64,000 nt of DNA, from positions 1 through 64,000 of the forward strand of contig JAEEZS010000071.1 of the NCBI GenBank assembly GCA_016291905.1, in the 5' to 3' direction. The notes under the pieces are model-generated. The model had not been told where the DNA came from and ran no database searches. It was given only the letters and a program-made list of their open reading frames with translations. Shown in pieces: positions 20,218 to 30,446 of this stretch (within the stretch, counting starts at the first letter, position 1; every line of letters starts with the position of its first letter). This DNA is from Bacteroidaceae bacterium. Its GTDB lineage: Bacteria > Bacteroidota > Bacteroidia > Bacteroidales > Bacteroidaceae. Both the position numbers and the translations under genes were made by a program.

Positions 20218-21376
20218 GAAAATCGGTAGAGAAATAGCTTTTGGGCAGCGGACGGGCGTTGTAGCCTGAGGCCATTGTCTCGCCGTAGGCGCCGGCCGTG
20301 CGGAATGCAATGAAGTCGCCCCGATGACATTCGGGGAGGTCAATGGCTTTGGCGAAGACGTCAGAACTCTCGCAGACGGGGCCTACCACGTCGTAGGTGG
20401 TGACGGGGCGTGCGGCGTCGGACGAGATATTCTGTGGGAGGTGAAAGGCGTGGTAGAGGGCAGGCCGGATAAGCTCGGTCATGGAACCATCAACAATGGC
20501 AAACCGTTTGGAGGTGCCCTCTTTTACATAAAGGACACGGGTGATGAGGCTGCCACAGGGAGCCACGATGCTACGTCCAAGCTCGAAGTGGACAAGCTGA
20601 CCGGGGCGGGTGTCAAGGTGGCGGCGGAAGACGTCGAAATAGGCATCGAAATCGGCCAAAGGGGCATTGTCGGGGTGCTCGTAATCAACACCCAGACCAC
20701 CACCTACGTTAATGTCGCCAACAGGAAGACCCTGACGGCTGAGCTCGTGGCTCAGCGAGTTGACTCGGTTGCAGAGGGCTTGGAAGTCAAGCATGTCCGT
20801 AATCTGCGAGCCGATGTGGAAATGTAGGCCTTTGTACTCGACACCAGGGAGGCTGAGCGTTTCATGCAGCACGCTGCCCAGTTGTTCAAGATTGATGCCG
20901 AACTTGTTCTCAGCCAAGCCGGTGGTGATGTTGGCATGGGTATGGGCACCAATGTCGGGATTGACACGTAGAGCAACGGGGGCCTTGACGCCCTTTCGGA
21001 GAGCCAGCTCATTGATGACGTGCAACTCGGCAGCAGACTCGACGTTGAAGCAGCCGATACCGGCATCAAGAGCGATGTTGATTTCCCAGTCGCTCTTACC
21101 CACGCCGGCATAGACAACGGATTTTGGCGCAAAGCCGTGGGCAATGGCCAACTGCACTTCACCACCACTCACGCAGTCGGCACCGAAACCCTTGGCACTG
21201 ATCATGCGCAGAATTACGGGGTTGGCATTCGCCTTGATGGCATAATGCATGCGATACCCCTCGTGGCGTGCAAGCTGGGCTGAGACAGCGTCAAGTGTTT
21301 GCTGCAAGAGCGCCGTGTCGTAAAAGTAGAACGGTGTCTGAAGCGTCTGAAAACTATGGGTTGGAAAATCTTTCAT
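20213..21376 (-). CDS. lysA: diaminopimelate decarboxylase
   Basis: 387 residues from the ATG at 21376, four bases after the lysC stop. A second ATG at 21388 would overlap lysC by 8 bases and has a slightly more purine-rich upstream, so the start is uncertain by four codons. Fold-III PLP enzyme: HYAIKANANPVILR holds the PLP lysine, NVGGGLGVDYEHP the phosphate-binding glycines, and VGPVCESSDVFAKAI the substrate-binding Cys-Glu. It performs the last step of lysine synthesis. Confidence 0.93.
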   Translation of the reverse strand: MKDFPTHSFQTLQTPFYFYDTALLQQTLDAVSAQLARHEGYRMHYAIKANANPVILRMISAKGFGADCVSGGEVQLAIAHGFAPKSVVYAGVGKSDWEINIALDAGIGCFNVESAAELHVINELALRKGVKAPVALRVNPDIGAHTHANITTGLAENKFGINLEQLGSVLHETLSLPGVEYKGLHFHIGSQITDMLDFQALCNRVNSLSHELSRQGLPVGDINVGGGLGVDYEHPDNAPLADFDAYFDVFRRHLDTRPGQLVHFELGRSIVAPCGSLITRVLYVKEGTSKRFAIVDGSMTELIRPALYHAFHLPQNISSDAARPVTTYDVVGPVCESSDVFAKAIDLPECHRGDFIAFRTAGAYGETMASGYNARPLPKSYFSTDFL

Positions 21377-21380
21377 AACT

Positions 21381-22709
21381 CTAACCATTAATCTCTTTAT
21401 TGAACAGACAGGCGGAAAGTGCACGCAGGGCACGGGACTTGTCCTCCTCGCGTACCAAGAAAGAGATGTTGTAGTTACTGCCTCCGTATGAAACCATGCG
21501 GACAGGGATGTCCTTCAGAGCCTGCATGGCTCGGGTTTCGAAACCTACGTTTTCCCAATCCATATCACCGACAACGCAGACAATGCACATGTCGAGGTCA
21601 ACGGTGACGGTGCCGTACTTTTTCAGGTCATGGACAATTTCGCCGAGGTGGCGGGTGTCGTCGATGGACATGGAAACGCCCACCTCTGACGTGCAGATCA
21701 TGTCGATACTGGTGTGCCAGCTTTCGAAAATCTCGAACACCTTACGGAGGAAACCGTGAGCCAGTAACATGCGGCTGGACTTGATGCGTATGGCCGTGAT
21801 GTTATCCTTGGCCGCAACGGCTTTGATGTTACCGGTATCGCGACGGTTGTCAATGAGCGTACCGGGAGCCTGAGGCTCCATCGTGTTCAGCAAGCGGACG
21901 GGGATGTTGGCGTACTTGGCGGGCTGGATGCAGGTGGGGTGGAGAATTTTAGCCCCGAAATAGGCCAACTCGGCAGCTTCCTCGAAATGGAGGTGACGAA
22001 CGGCCTCTGTACCATCTACGATACGAGGGTCGTTGTTGTGCATGCCGTCGATGTCTGTCCAAATCTGGATTTCTTCTGCTTCCAAAGCAGCTCCGACGAG
22101 CGAAGCCGTATAGTCTGAGCCGCCTCGTTGCAAATTGTCCACCTCTCCGTAAGCATTCCGGCAAATGAAACCTTGTGTGATATAAAGAGGTGCATCGGCA
22201 GTAGCCTGTATCTGCTCATTCAATTTCTCCTTAATAAAGGCAAGATCGGGTTCACCACTACCTGTCAGGCGCATAAAGTCGAGAGCGGAAAGCAAAACGG
22301 CAGGGACTCCTTGCTCATGCAGATAGTTTGTCATCATGTTTGTAGACATGATTTCCCCTTGGGCTAGCAAGATTTTCTCCTCTACTGGGCCGAACGGCTG
22401 ACAGGTAAAAGAATGCATTGAGTTAAACACTTCGCGTAGAAATTCACGAGTTTTTTCTTTCCATTCATCGGTAGCGAAGAGTTGGGTAAGATGACGGTTA
22501 TAAGTGGCCTCAAGGCGGTTGATTGTTTCAATTGCTCCGTCAGGGTTGCGGTTGTAGAGATAGCCGGCAATTTCCACCAAGGTGTTGGTGGTTCCTGACA
22601 TGGCAGAGAGAACAACAAAGGTGGGGGCATCCGTCTGGATGAGGGTGGCCACGTGTTTTATCCGCTCGGGAGAGCCCACGGAGGTGCCTCCGAATTTCAT
22701 TACTTTCAT
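21381..22709 (-). CDS. lysC: monofunctional aspartate kinase
   Basis: 442 residues with no homoserine dehydrogenase domain. It begins MKVMKFGGTSVGSPERIKHV and has GGSDYTASLVGAALEAEEIQ and the substrate motif IWTDIDGMHNNDPRIV. Two ACT domains follow from about residue 295 (ITAIRIKSSRMLLAHGFLRK and VCVVGDMDWENVGFET), the usual site of lysine feedback. It phosphorylates aspartate for lysine, threonine and methionine. It sits 8 bases after the ABC ATPase gene, so there is no room for a lysine riboswitch. Confidence 0.94.
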   Translation of the reverse strand: MKVMKFGGTSVGSPERIKHVATLIQTDAPTFVVLSAMSGTTNTLVEIAGYLYNRNPDGAIETINRLEATYNRHLTQLFATDEWKEKTREFLREVFNSMHSFTCQPFGPVEEKILLAQGEIMSTNMMTNYLHEQGVPAVLLSALDFMRLTGSGEPDLAFIKEKLNEQIQATADAPLYITQGFICRNAYGEVDNLQRGGSDYTASLVGAALEAEEIQIWTDIDGMHNNDPRIVDGTEAVRHLHFEEAAELAYFGAKILHPTCIQPAKYANIPVRLLNTMEPQAPGTLIDNRRDTGNIKAVAAKDNITAIRIKSSRMLLAHGFLRKVFEIFESWHTSIDMICTSEVGVSMSIDDTRHLGEIVHDLKKYGTVTVDLDMCIVCVVGDMDWENVGFETRAMQALKDIPVRMVSYGGSNYNISFLVREEDKSRALRALSACLFNKEING

Positions 22710-22717
22710 AGGGCGAT

Positions 22718-24220
22718 TCAGTAGTTGGGTTTCAATTTCATGTGATGAGTGATACAGGGAGGCAGTTCCTCCAGATGGTGAGTCACCATGATGAGCGTTT
22801 TATGACGACGTTCGCAAAAGGTGGTGATAATCTCCCGTACTCGTTGGTGATAGTATTCGTCCAATCCATGGAGGGGTTCATCGAGAATGAGAAGCTCTGG
22901 GTCCTTCACAAAGGCGCGAACCAACAGACAAAGTCGTTGTTCACCGCTGGAGAGCTGGAGATAAGGACGGGTCGCCAGATGTCGGATGCCGAATATCTCC
23001 ATCCAAGAGAGGCATCTCTCTCTTTCGTCGTCGGTGGCATGTGTATATAAACCTACAGTATCGTGGAACCCGCTGGCAACGAGGTCGATGGAAGGGATGT
23101 TCTTGCGATAGGCACGATGGAGTTCAGGACTGACATAACCGATGTGGCGTTTGATTTCCCAGATGCTCTCTCCTGTACCCCGACGATGCCCGAAAAGGCG
23201 TATGTCGCAGGCATAGCCCTGAGGGTTGTCAGCACAGACAAGACTGAGCAAGGTGCTTTTTCCTGAGCCGTTGGCACCTGTGAGTGCCCAACGTTCGCCT
23301 TCGCAAACCGTCCAGTTAATGTCTTCCAGAATGGATCGTCCTTCATAACGGATTCTGACATTGTTGAACTGCAGTATCTCCCCTCCCTGCTGAGGATAAA
23401 ACGGCGTTCGGCTGAGGTCTTTCTCGGACAGAGAAAGGATGCGGAGACGTTCGTCTGGTGAAAGGATGGGCTCAGGGCAAGGGATGTCGTGGGGAATGTA
23501 CGCCTCGCGGCTTATGGATGGGAGTAAATGGCCATCGACAACTGGAATGACATGGGTAATAAACGAAGGGATGAGCGTGGTGCGAGGCAGTACAAGTATC
23601 AATGTAAGTTGCTCTTGTGCAACAATTGTCTGCAGAACAGCTGTTAGCATGTCACAGGCTGTCGTGTCAAGTCCAATGAATGGGTTGTCAATAATGAGTA
23701 TTCTTGGGCGGGAAAGTAGCACACGTGCTAACTGGCATTTACGCAACTCACCCGAAGAGAGAGCGACAATGTACTTATCAAGCAACGACTCCAAGCCAAA
23801 AAGACGGTAGATTTCTTGCCTATAGCTATCTTCAGACGTGGAAGCTTTTTCCGTTGAGCCTACCTTATTATTAAGAAACTGACGGACAGTGGGCGTTTCC
23901 TCGCTGATTTCGGTTTGATTCCAGCGTAATTGGAGGAAGTAGTTGCTGTCAATTTCACCGTAGGCGTCGCAAAAGGTAATGTAGCGTATGGCATTGCTGA
24001 TACGGCCTTCTGGAACATCGGGAAAACAAAGGCGAATAGCATCACCACGTAGGCGATAATGGCCAGTAAGAATCTCAACAAGGCGGGTTTTGCCGCTGGC
24101 ATTAGCACCCACAATGGCCACCTGTTCGCCTTCCCGAATGGAAAGGCTGACAGGTGACGCCATAGCGTATTGCGGGTTGGCTGTTACCCCTTCGCTTATT
24201 ACTATAATGGGTTCGCTCAA
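22718..24220 (-). CDS. soluble tandem ABC ATPase, ModF/PhrA-like
   Basis: 500 residues, two ABC domains and no membrane segments. Domain 1: Walker A GANASGKT (38-45), signature LSSGELRKCQLARVLL, Walker B ILIIDNPFIGLD, where the catalytic Glu is Asn. Domain 2: Walker A GANGSGKS, signature LSSGEQRLCLLVRAF, Walker B LLILDEPLHGLD, intact. The layout matches E. coli ModF, whose function is poorly known; ABC-F translation factors are less likely because the inter-domain linker differs. It overlaps ilvC by 4 bases (ATGA) and is followed closely by lysC, so it is firmly inside an amino acid operon. Confidence 0.8.
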   Translation of the reverse strand: MSEPIIVISEGVTANPQYAMASPVSLSIREGEQVAIVGANASGKTRLVEILTGHYRLRGDAIRLCFPDVPEGRISNAIRYITFCDAYGEIDSNYFLQLRWNQTEISEETPTVRQFLNNKVGSTEKASTSEDSYRQEIYRLFGLESLLDKYIVALSSGELRKCQLARVLLSRPRILIIDNPFIGLDTTACDMLTAVLQTIVAQEQLTLILVLPRTTLIPSFITHVIPVVDGHLLPSISREAYIPHDIPCPEPILSPDERLRILSLSEKDLSRTPFYPQQGGEILQFNNVRIRYEGRSILEDINWTVCEGERWALTGANGSGKSTLLSLVCADNPQGYACDIRLFGHRRGTGESIWEIKRHIGYVSPELHRAYRKNIPSIDLVASGFHDTVGLYTHATDDERERCLSWMEIFGIRHLATRPYLQLSSGEQRLCLLVRAFVKDPELLILDEPLHGLDEYYHQRVREIITTFCERRHKTLIMVTHHLEELPPCITHHMKLKPNY

Positions 24221-25260
24221 TTGTTTTCAGGACGAAGCTTGCGGACGGTGACAGCAGTCTGCCACATTTCGCTCTCGCGCAGCTGGCGCAATTCCTCCTC
24301 CAACTTCTCACGATAGTCGGGCTTGCTGTTGCTGTCGATGGAGATTTGGGCTTCATGGCCGCACTTCACACTGGCATAAAGCTTCTGCATAACGGGTTTG
24401 ATGGCATCGTGGAAGGGTCCCATCCAGTCAAGCGCGCCGCGTTGGGCGGTGGTGGAGCAGTTAGCGTACATCCAGTCCATGCCCTTAGCAGCAAACAGCG
24501 GCATGAGTGACTGTGTGAGTTCTTCGACGGTTTCGTTGAAAGCCTCAGAGGGCGTGTGGCCATTCTCACGGAGAACTTCGTACTGGGCAAGCAATAGACC
24601 TTGAATTGCACCCATCAAAGAGCCGCGTTCGCCTGTCAGGTCGCTGGTAGCCTCACGTTGGAAGGTGGTCTCGAACAGATAACCAGAGCCGATGCCGATG
24701 CCGAGAGCAATGGTCTTGTCGTAAGCCTTACCCGAAGTGTCCTGATAGATGGCATAGCTGCTATTGAGGCCACGTCCTTCGAGGAACATTGTGCGCAGTG
24801 AGGTGCCCGAACCTTTGGGAGCAACCATGATGACGTCGATGTCGGTGGGAGGAACACAGCCTGTGCGGTCGTTCCAAGTGATGGCAAAGCCGTGGCTGAA
24901 ATAAAGCGTCTTACCTGTAGTGAGATAGGGCTTAATAGTTGGCCACACAGCCATGACTGCAGCATCAGAGAGCAGGCACATGATAATGGAGCCTCGCTTA
25001 GCTGCTTCTTCGACGCCAAACAAAGTCTCACCGGGTACCCAGCCGTCGGCGATAGCTTTGTCGTAGGTCTTGCCTGGGCGCTGGCCGACGATGACGTTGA
25101 AGCCGTTGTCGCGCAGGTTTTGCGACTGGCCAGGGCCTTGCACACCGTAACCGAGGACGGCAATCGTTTCGTTTTTCAAGATCTCGCGGGCTTTTTCAAG
25201 AGGAAATTCCTCACGGGTCACGACGTTCTCAATGACACCGCCAAAATTCATTTTTGCCAT
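24217..25260 (-). CDS. ilvC: ketol-acid reductoisomerase
   Basis: 347 residues, class I length. The nucleotide-binding loop is VLGYGVQGPGQSQNLRDNG, followed by VGQRPGKTYDKA, which should set cofactor preference. VMVAPKGSGTSLR and the C-terminal helical domain with the metal ligands (TSDLTGERGSLMGAIQGLLL) are intact. It converts acetolactate or acetohydroxybutyrate to the dihydroxy acids for valine/leucine and isoleucine. It lies 29 bases after ilvN. Confidence 0.96.
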   Translation of the reverse strand: MAKMNFGGVIENVVTREEFPLEKAREILKNETIAVLGYGVQGPGQSQNLRDNGFNVIVGQRPGKTYDKAIADGWVPGETLFGVEEAAKRGSIIMCLLSDAAVMAVWPTIKPYLTTGKTLYFSHGFAITWNDRTGCVPPTDIDVIMVAPKGSGTSLRTMFLEGRGLNSSYAIYQDTSGKAYDKTIALGIGIGSGYLFETTFQREATSDLTGERGSLMGAIQGLLLAQYEVLRENGHTPSEAFNETVEELTQSLMPLFAAKGMDWMYANCSTTAQRGALDWMGPFHDAIKPVMQKLYASVKCGHEAQISIDSNSKPDYREKLEEELRQLRESEMWQTAVTVRKLRPENN

Positions 25261-25289
25261 AGTGAATAGGTTTTTTAGGATTAATACGT

Positions 25290-25826
25290 TTATTTGTTGC
25301 TTTCGAGTTTCTTTAGAAATTCTGTCAGGTGTTCTTCACTACTACGAGTGACGGCAATACGGCCTGAGTTGACATATTGAAGGAGGCAATCGTAAGCAGT
25401 CAACTCGCGACGTAGCTGTTCGGTTTCGGCCGTGCGTCCTGCTTTCTCCACGACAGTATAGACGGGATTCGTTTCAATGATGGGGGCATCGTTGCGGCGG
25501 ATTATCTCGCATATCTCGGGATTAGCCATCAAGAGGGAGGTGGAAAGTTTGTAGAGGGCTATCTCCTGCATGAAGATTTCGTCATCCAGATAGTAGCTTG
25601 CCTGTAGAACATCCACCTTCTTCGCTATCTGGAGCGTCACTTTTGCAATGGTGTCTTCATCGGCCCATGCGGTGATGGTGTAGCGGTGGATGCCCTCGAT
25701 GGACGATGCCGAAACGTTTATGCTCTCGATGTTAATCTGACGACGGGTAAAGACGGCTGTCACCTGATTCAACAGGCCAGCCATGTGCTCGGAGTGCACA
25801 ATCAGTGTATAAAGTTTCTTTTCCAT
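25290..25826 (-). CDS. ilvN: acetolactate synthase regulatory subunit
   Basis: 178 residues. An N-terminal ACT domain (YTLIVHSEHMAGLLNQVTAV, INIESINVSASSIEG) is followed by a C-terminal ALS_ss-like half, here ending SSEEHLTEFLKKL. It activates IlvB and gives valine inhibition. Its first 25 bases overlap the end of ilvB in another frame, suggesting translational coupling. Confidence 0.9.
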   Translation of the reverse strand: MEKKLYTLIVHSEHMAGLLNQVTAVFTRRQINIESINVSASSIEGIHRYTITAWADEDTIAKVTLQIAKKVDVLQASYYLDDEIFMQEIALYKLSTSLLMANPEICEIIRRNDAPIIETNPVYTVVEKAGRTAETEQLRRELTAYDCLLQYVNSGRIAVTRSSEEHLTEFLKKLESNK

Positions 25827-27562
25827 TGTTCAGCGGGTGTGGATGGGTCGATAAAAGGAAGCATTTGGTCAACGTCGGCTCCAGGAGGCGTCATTGGCAT
25901 GACATTTTCTTCTTCCTCGATGGCAGCCTGCAACAGGAAAGCACCTGGGGTGTTTAGCATCTCTTGGATGGCATCGTCGAGGTCGGCACGATGGACAACG
26001 GTACGCGAGGGGATGCTATAGGCAGAGGCAATCTTTTCGTAGTCGGGATTCTTCATGGGTGTGCACGAGTAACGGTGATGGAAGAAAAGCTCCTGCCATT
26101 GGCGGACGTTGCCGAGGTAGTTGTTGTTGAGGAGGATAATCTTCACGGGAGCGCCACTCTCCATGATAGTGCCAAGCTCTTGAATGTTCATCTGTATTCC
26201 ACCATCACCCACGAAGAGGCAGACGGTGCGCTCGGGGGCACCGAATGTGGCACCAATGGCTGCGGGTAGTCCAAAGCCCATGGTGCCCAAACCGCCTGAG
26301 GTGATGATGCTGCGAGGCTGTGTAAAGCGGAAATAGCGAGCAGACATCATCTGGTTTTGTCCGACATCAGTGACGAGGATGGCTTTGTCGCCAGTAGCTT
26401 CACTAACACGACGGGCCACTTCGCCCATCTTCAGCGGGCCTTTAGCGGGGTGGATGGCAGGGTTAATGACTTCTTCCTGTTCCATGGCGTGATAGGTGGC
26501 GAAGCTTTTCACCCACTCCTTATGTTCTGCGGGATGGACGGCTTCGGTGAGGCGAGCCAGTGTCTCCTTGCAGTCTCCCTTGACAGCAACATCAACGGGG
26601 ACGTTCTTGCCGATTTCCGACGGGTCGATGTCAAGGTGGATAACCTTTGCTTGACGAGCGTAGGAGGTAAGCTTGCCTGTGACACGGTCGTCGAAACGCA
26701 TGCCGACGGCAATCAGCACGTCGCACTCATTGGTCTTGACATTGGGAGCCAGGTTTCCATGCATCCCCAGCATACCTTGGCGGAGCGGATGGTCGTAGGG
26801 GAGGGTGGAGAGACCGAGAAGGGTGCATCCCACGGGGATGCCCGTTTTTTCGACAAACTGTCGCAATTCTTCCTGAGCACCAGCTAGTTCGATACCTTGT
26901 CCCGCAAGAAGCAAGGGACGTTGTGCCTTGTCGATAAGTGCAGCAGCCCGGCTGATAGCCTTTTCGGAAGGCTGAGGGACAGGGATAAAACCACGCTGTA
27001 TCGGTAGCCGTGCAGGCTCGAAGTCAACCATGGAGGTCTGAGCGTTCTTGGCAAAGTCAAGCACGACAGGACCTGGCCGTCCGCTAGAGGCGATGTAAAA
27101 AGCACGTGCCACAGCCCAGGCAATGTCCTCGGCGCTACGTATCTGATAACTCCATTTGCAAATGGGTTGGGTGATACAGACGAAGTCAACTTCCTGAAAA
27201 GCATCGGTTCCTAAAGCGGCAGCACCCACTTGGCCTGAGATGACGACGATGGGTGTGCTGTCAAGCATAGCGTCGCTGATGCCGGTAATGGTATTGGTGG
27301 CTCCAGGGCCGCTAGTGACTAAGCATACGCCAACTTTGCCACTGCTGCGGGCATAACCTTGTGCGGCATGGGCGGCACCTTGTTCGTGGCGGACAAGAAT
27401 CTGCCGGAAGTCGTCTTGATGGTCATACAAGGCATCGAAGACAGGCATAATGCCACCCCCCGGATAGCCGAAGATGGTAGTTACCCCTTCGTGGATGAGG
27501 GCTTGCATGAGCGCTTCTGCGCCAGTTATCCTATTTCCCATAAATTTATTTTCAATCATCAA
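25802..27562 (-). CDS. ilvB: acetolactate synthase catalytic subunit
   Basis: 586 residues. Thiamine diphosphate enzyme: N-terminal FGYPGGGIMPVFDALYD and the catalytic Glu in LVRHEQGAAHAAQGYARSSG, FAD domain in the middle, and the ThDP-Mg motif GDGGIQMN...NNNYLGNVRQWQELFF near the C-terminus. It makes acetolactate or 2-aceto-2-hydroxybutyrate. Two adjacent ATG codons open the frame; a third at 27541 (MGNRITGAEALMQ) is also plausible. It begins 3 bases after ilvD. Confidence 0.96.
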   Translation of the reverse strand: MMIENKFMGNRITGAEALMQALIHEGVTTIFGYPGGGIMPVFDALYDHQDDFRQILVRHEQGAAHAAQGYARSSGKVGVCLVTSGPGATNTITGISDAMLDSTPIVVISGQVGAAALGTDAFQEVDFVCITQPICKWSYQIRSAEDIAWAVARAFYIASSGRPGPVVLDFAKNAQTSMVDFEPARLPIQRGFIPVPQPSEKAISRAAALIDKAQRPLLLAGQGIELAGAQEELRQFVEKTGIPVGCTLLGLSTLPYDHPLRQGMLGMHGNLAPNVKTNECDVLIAVGMRFDDRVTGKLTSYARQAKVIHLDIDPSEIGKNVPVDVAVKGDCKETLARLTEAVHPAEHKEWVKSFATYHAMEQEEVINPAIHPAKGPLKMGEVARRVSEATGDKAILVTDVGQNQMMSARYFRFTQPRSIITSGGLGTMGFGLPAAIGATFGAPERTVCLFVGDGGIQMNIQELGTIMESGAPVKIILLNNNYLGNVRQWQELFFHHRYSCTPMKNPDYEKIASAYSIPSRTVVHRADLDDAIQEMLNTPGAFLLQAAIEEEENVMPMTPPGADVDQMLPFIDPSTPAEQWKRNFIH

Positions 27563-27565
27563 TAA

Positions 27566-29362
27566 TCAATATTCAATCATTCTCACGGCTCCCTTGTCGG
27601 CAGAACTGACCATGCAGGCATAAGCTTTCAGTGATGCGGGGACACGGCGTTGGCGCGAAAGAGGACGCATGGGGCGTGCTGCAAGTTCGGCATCCGTCAA
27701 GCGAACGTTGATGGTGCGGGCGGGGATGTCAATTTCAATGATGTCACCATCCATCACCTTACCGATATTACCCCCTGCAGCAGCCTCGGGTGAGACATGT
27801 CCAATGCTAAGGCCGCTGGTGCCGCCGCTGAAGCGTCCGTCGGTGATGAGGGCGCAGGCTTTGCCGAGGTGCCGCGATTTGAGGTAGCTGGTGGGGTAGA
27901 GCATCTCCTGCATGCCGGGGCCTCCACGAGGACCTTCGTAGGTGATGACGACAACATCGCCTGCCTTGACGTCACCTCCCAGAATGCCTTCGACAGCGGC
28001 CTCTTGCGAGTCAAAAACTTTCGCAGGGCCACTGAAGCGCCAGATGCTTTCATCTACGCCAGCCGTCTTGACAACACATCCATCCAAGGCTATGTTACCC
28101 TTGAGGACGGCGAGCCCACCATCTTGGGTGTAAGCATGGGCCAGGTCGCGGATGCAACCCGTGGCACGGTCGGTATCGAGGGTGGAATAATAGGTTTCTT
28201 GCGAAGCCATGACGTTGGAAAAACGTCCGGCAGGGGCACAATGGTAGATGGAGCGGGAGTCTGCCCGATCGTTGATGGCATAACGGGCAATGTCAGCCGC
28301 TAAGGTGGTACCATTGACGCGGATAGCATTACCATCCACCAGACCGCCCTTTGCAAGTTCTCCCAAGACGCCTAAGATGCCACCCGCACGACCTACGTCT
28401 TGTACATGAAAGCGGTTGGTGCTGGGGGCTACCTTACAGATGCAAGGCACGCGACGCGAGAGAGCATCAATATCGTCCATAGTGAAGGTAACGCCAGCCT
28501 CGTGGGCAACGGCAAGGAGGTGGAGGATGGTGTTGGTGCTGCCGCCCATGGCGATGTCGAGCGTCATAGCGTTGAAGAATGCGCTTCGGGTAGCAATGCT
28601 GCGGGGCAGGACGCTCTCGTCACCATCGCGGTAATATAGGAAGGCGTTTTTGACAATTTGATGAGCTGCGTTGATGAAAAGTTGCTTGCGGCGCACATGG
28701 GTAGCTACGATGGTGCCGTTGCCAGGGAGTGAGAGGCCAAGCGCTTCGGTGAGGCAGTTCATGCTATTGGCTGTGAACATGCCGGAGCAGCAACCACAGC
28801 CTGGACAAGCATGACGTTCAATGCGGGCAACGGTGGCGTCATCGACATTGTCATCGGCGCTGACAACCATGGCGTCTATGAGGTCGAGACCATGGTCGCT
28901 CTGGGGGTCAGCGCCCGCTTCCATCGGACCGCCTGAAATGAAAATGGTGGGGATGTTGAGGCGCATGGCTGCCATAAGCATGCCCGGTGTAATCTTATCG
29001 CAGTTGCTGATACAGACGAGGGCGTCGGCCTTGTGTGCCTCCACCATATACTCCACGCTGTCGGCAATGAGATCGCGCGAGGGTAGGGAGTAAAGCATGC
29101 CGTCATGTCCCATAGCAATTCCATCGTCGATGGCAATGGTGTTGAATTCAGCTGCATAGCAGCCGAGGCGTTCGATTTCCGCTTTCACCGTCTGCCCGAT
29201 TTCGTGAAGGTGTGTGTGGCCAGGCACGAATTGGGTGAATGAGTTGGCAATGGCAATGACGGGTCGTCCCATCATTTCGGGTTTCATGCCGTTAGCTATC
29301 CAGAGGGCGCGGGCTCCCGCCATACGCCGTCCCTGTGTGGTTGTATCGCTTTTTAGTTTCAT
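27566..29362 (-). CDS. ilvD: dihydroxy-acid dehydratase
   Basis: 598 residues, long-form IlvD. Iron-sulphur ligands are Cys in [12 protein letters not shown] and [19 protein letters not shown], and the carbamylated Lys region is [29 protein letters not shown] near the C-terminus is the substrate-binding loop. It dehydrates dihydroxy acids to 2-oxoisovalerate and 2-oxo-3-methylvalerate. It lies 16 bases after ilvE. Confidence 0.96.
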   Translation of the reverse strand: MKLKSDTTTQGRRMAGARALWIANGMKPEMMGRPVIAIANSFTQFVPGHTHLHEIGQTVKAEIERLGCYAAEFNTIAIDDGIAMGHDGMLYSLPSRDLIADSVEYMVEAHKADALVCISNCDKITPGMLMAAMRLNIPTIFISGGPMEAGADPQSDHGLDLIDAMVVSADDNVDDATVARIERHACPGCGCCSGMFTANSMNCLTEALGLSLPGNGTIVATHVRRKQLFINAAHQIVKNAFLYYRDGDESVLPRSIATRSAFFNAMTLDIAMGGSTNTILHLLAVAHEAGVTFTMDDIDALSRRVPCICKVAPSTNRFHVQDVGRAGGILGVLGELAKGGLVDGNAIRVNGTTLAADIARYAINDRADSRSIYHCAPAGRFSNVMASQETYYSTLDTDRATGCIRDLAHAYTQDGGLAVLKGNIALDGCVVKTAGVDESIWRFSGPAKVFDSQEAAVEGILGGDVKAGDVVVITYEGPRGGPGMQEMLYPTSYLKSRHLGKACALITDGRFSGGTSGLSIGHVSPEAAAGGNIGKVMDGDIIEIDIPARTINVRLTDAELAARPMRPLSRQRRVPASLKAYACMVSSADKGAVRMIEY

Positions 29363-29378
29363 AAAAACTATTGTCCTT

Positions 29379-30407
29379 TTAATCCTCCAACACTGTTACC
29401 CAACCGTACTTGTCTTCTGCCTCACCAATCTGAATGGCTGTGAGGGTGTCGTAGAGACGTCGGCACCAGGGGCCGGGTTTACCGTCGGTAGCGAAGACGT
29501 ATGATTTACCAGTCTCAATGTCATCGATGCGTTCGATAGGCGATATGACGGCTGCTGTGCCGCAGGCTCCTGCCTCCTCAAAAGTTTCCAGCTCCTCAAG
29601 GGGGATGCGACGTTTCTCTACTTTCATGCCAAGGTCACGAGCCACCTTCTGAAGGCTGTCGTTGGTGACGGAGGGAAGGATGGAGTTAGAAGCGGGGGTG
29701 ATGTAGGTGTCATTCTTCACACCGAAGAAGTTGGCGGCACCTGCCTCGTCAATATACTTTTTCTCTTTGGAGTCGAGGTAGAACTCGCAGCTGTAGCCGA
29801 GGTCGTGCGCCATCTTGTTGGCACGCAGGCTGGCAGCGTAGTTGCCTCCCACCTTGTAGGAGCCCATACCAAGGGGTGCCGTACGGTCATACTGACGGAT
29901 GATAGCATAGGGAGTAGCGGCAAAACCACCTTTGAAATAAGGACCTACGGGTGAAACAAGGATGAGGAACAGATATTCCTTCGCCGGATGGACACCTAAC
30001 TGAGCTCCCACGCCGATTAGCAGCGGACGAATGTAGAGCACAGCTCCACTGCCGTAGGGCGGTACGAAGCGTCGGTTGAGGTTGACGACTTTCTTCGTCA
30101 TCTCCACAAAAAGTTCCGTCGGGACGCGGGGCATCAGCGTGGCGTCGCTCGTCTGCTGCATGCGTTCGGCGTTAGCCTCGGCACGGAAAATGCGGATACG
30201 CCCGTCCTTACCTGTAAAGGCTTTCAGTCCCTCGAAGGCTTCCTGTCCGTAATGAAGGCAAGTGGCAGCCATGTGGATGGGGATGTTCTCGTCAGAGCTG
30301 ATTTCAATGGAACCCCATTGGCCGTTACGGTAGTAGCAGCGCACGTTGTAGTCTGTCTTGATGTAGCCGAAGCCGATGCTCGACCAGTCCAAATTTGCTT
30401 TTTCCAT
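29379..30407 (-). CDS. ilvE: branched-chain amino acid aminotransferase
   Basis: 342 residues from the ATG at 30407 ([19 protein letters not shown]); a frame extension to 30443 would overlap the cimA stop region and lacks support. Fold-IV PLP enzyme of the BCAT type: [25 protein letters not shown] with the PLP Lys, [20 protein letters not shown], and [12 protein letters not shown] at the C-terminus. It transfers the final amino group for Ile, Val and Leu. Confidence 0.94.
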   Translation of the reverse strand: MEKANLDWSSIGFGYIKTDYNVRCYYRNGQWGSIEISSDENIPIHMAATCLHYGQEAFEGLKAFTGKDGRIRIFRAEANAERMQQTSDATLMPRVPTELFVEMTKKVVNLNRRFVPPYGSGAVLYIRPLLIGVGAQLGVHPAKEYLFLILVSPVGPYFKGGFAATPYAIIRQYDRTAPLGMGSYKVGGNYAASLRANKMAHDLGYSCEFYLDSKEKKYIDEAGAANFFGVKNDTYITPASNSILPSVTNDSLQKVARDLGMKVEKRRIPLEELETFEEAGACGTAAVISPIERIDDIETGKSYVFATDGKPGPWCRRLYDTLTAIQIGEAEDKYGWVTVLED

Positions 30408-30446
30408 AGTTGCGTATTTTTTATTGAGTTGTATTGTTGTCATTCT

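Noticed and set aside
22710..22717. Lysine riboswitch before lysC
   Set aside because: lysC lies 8 bases after the ABC ATPase gene, so there is no leader.
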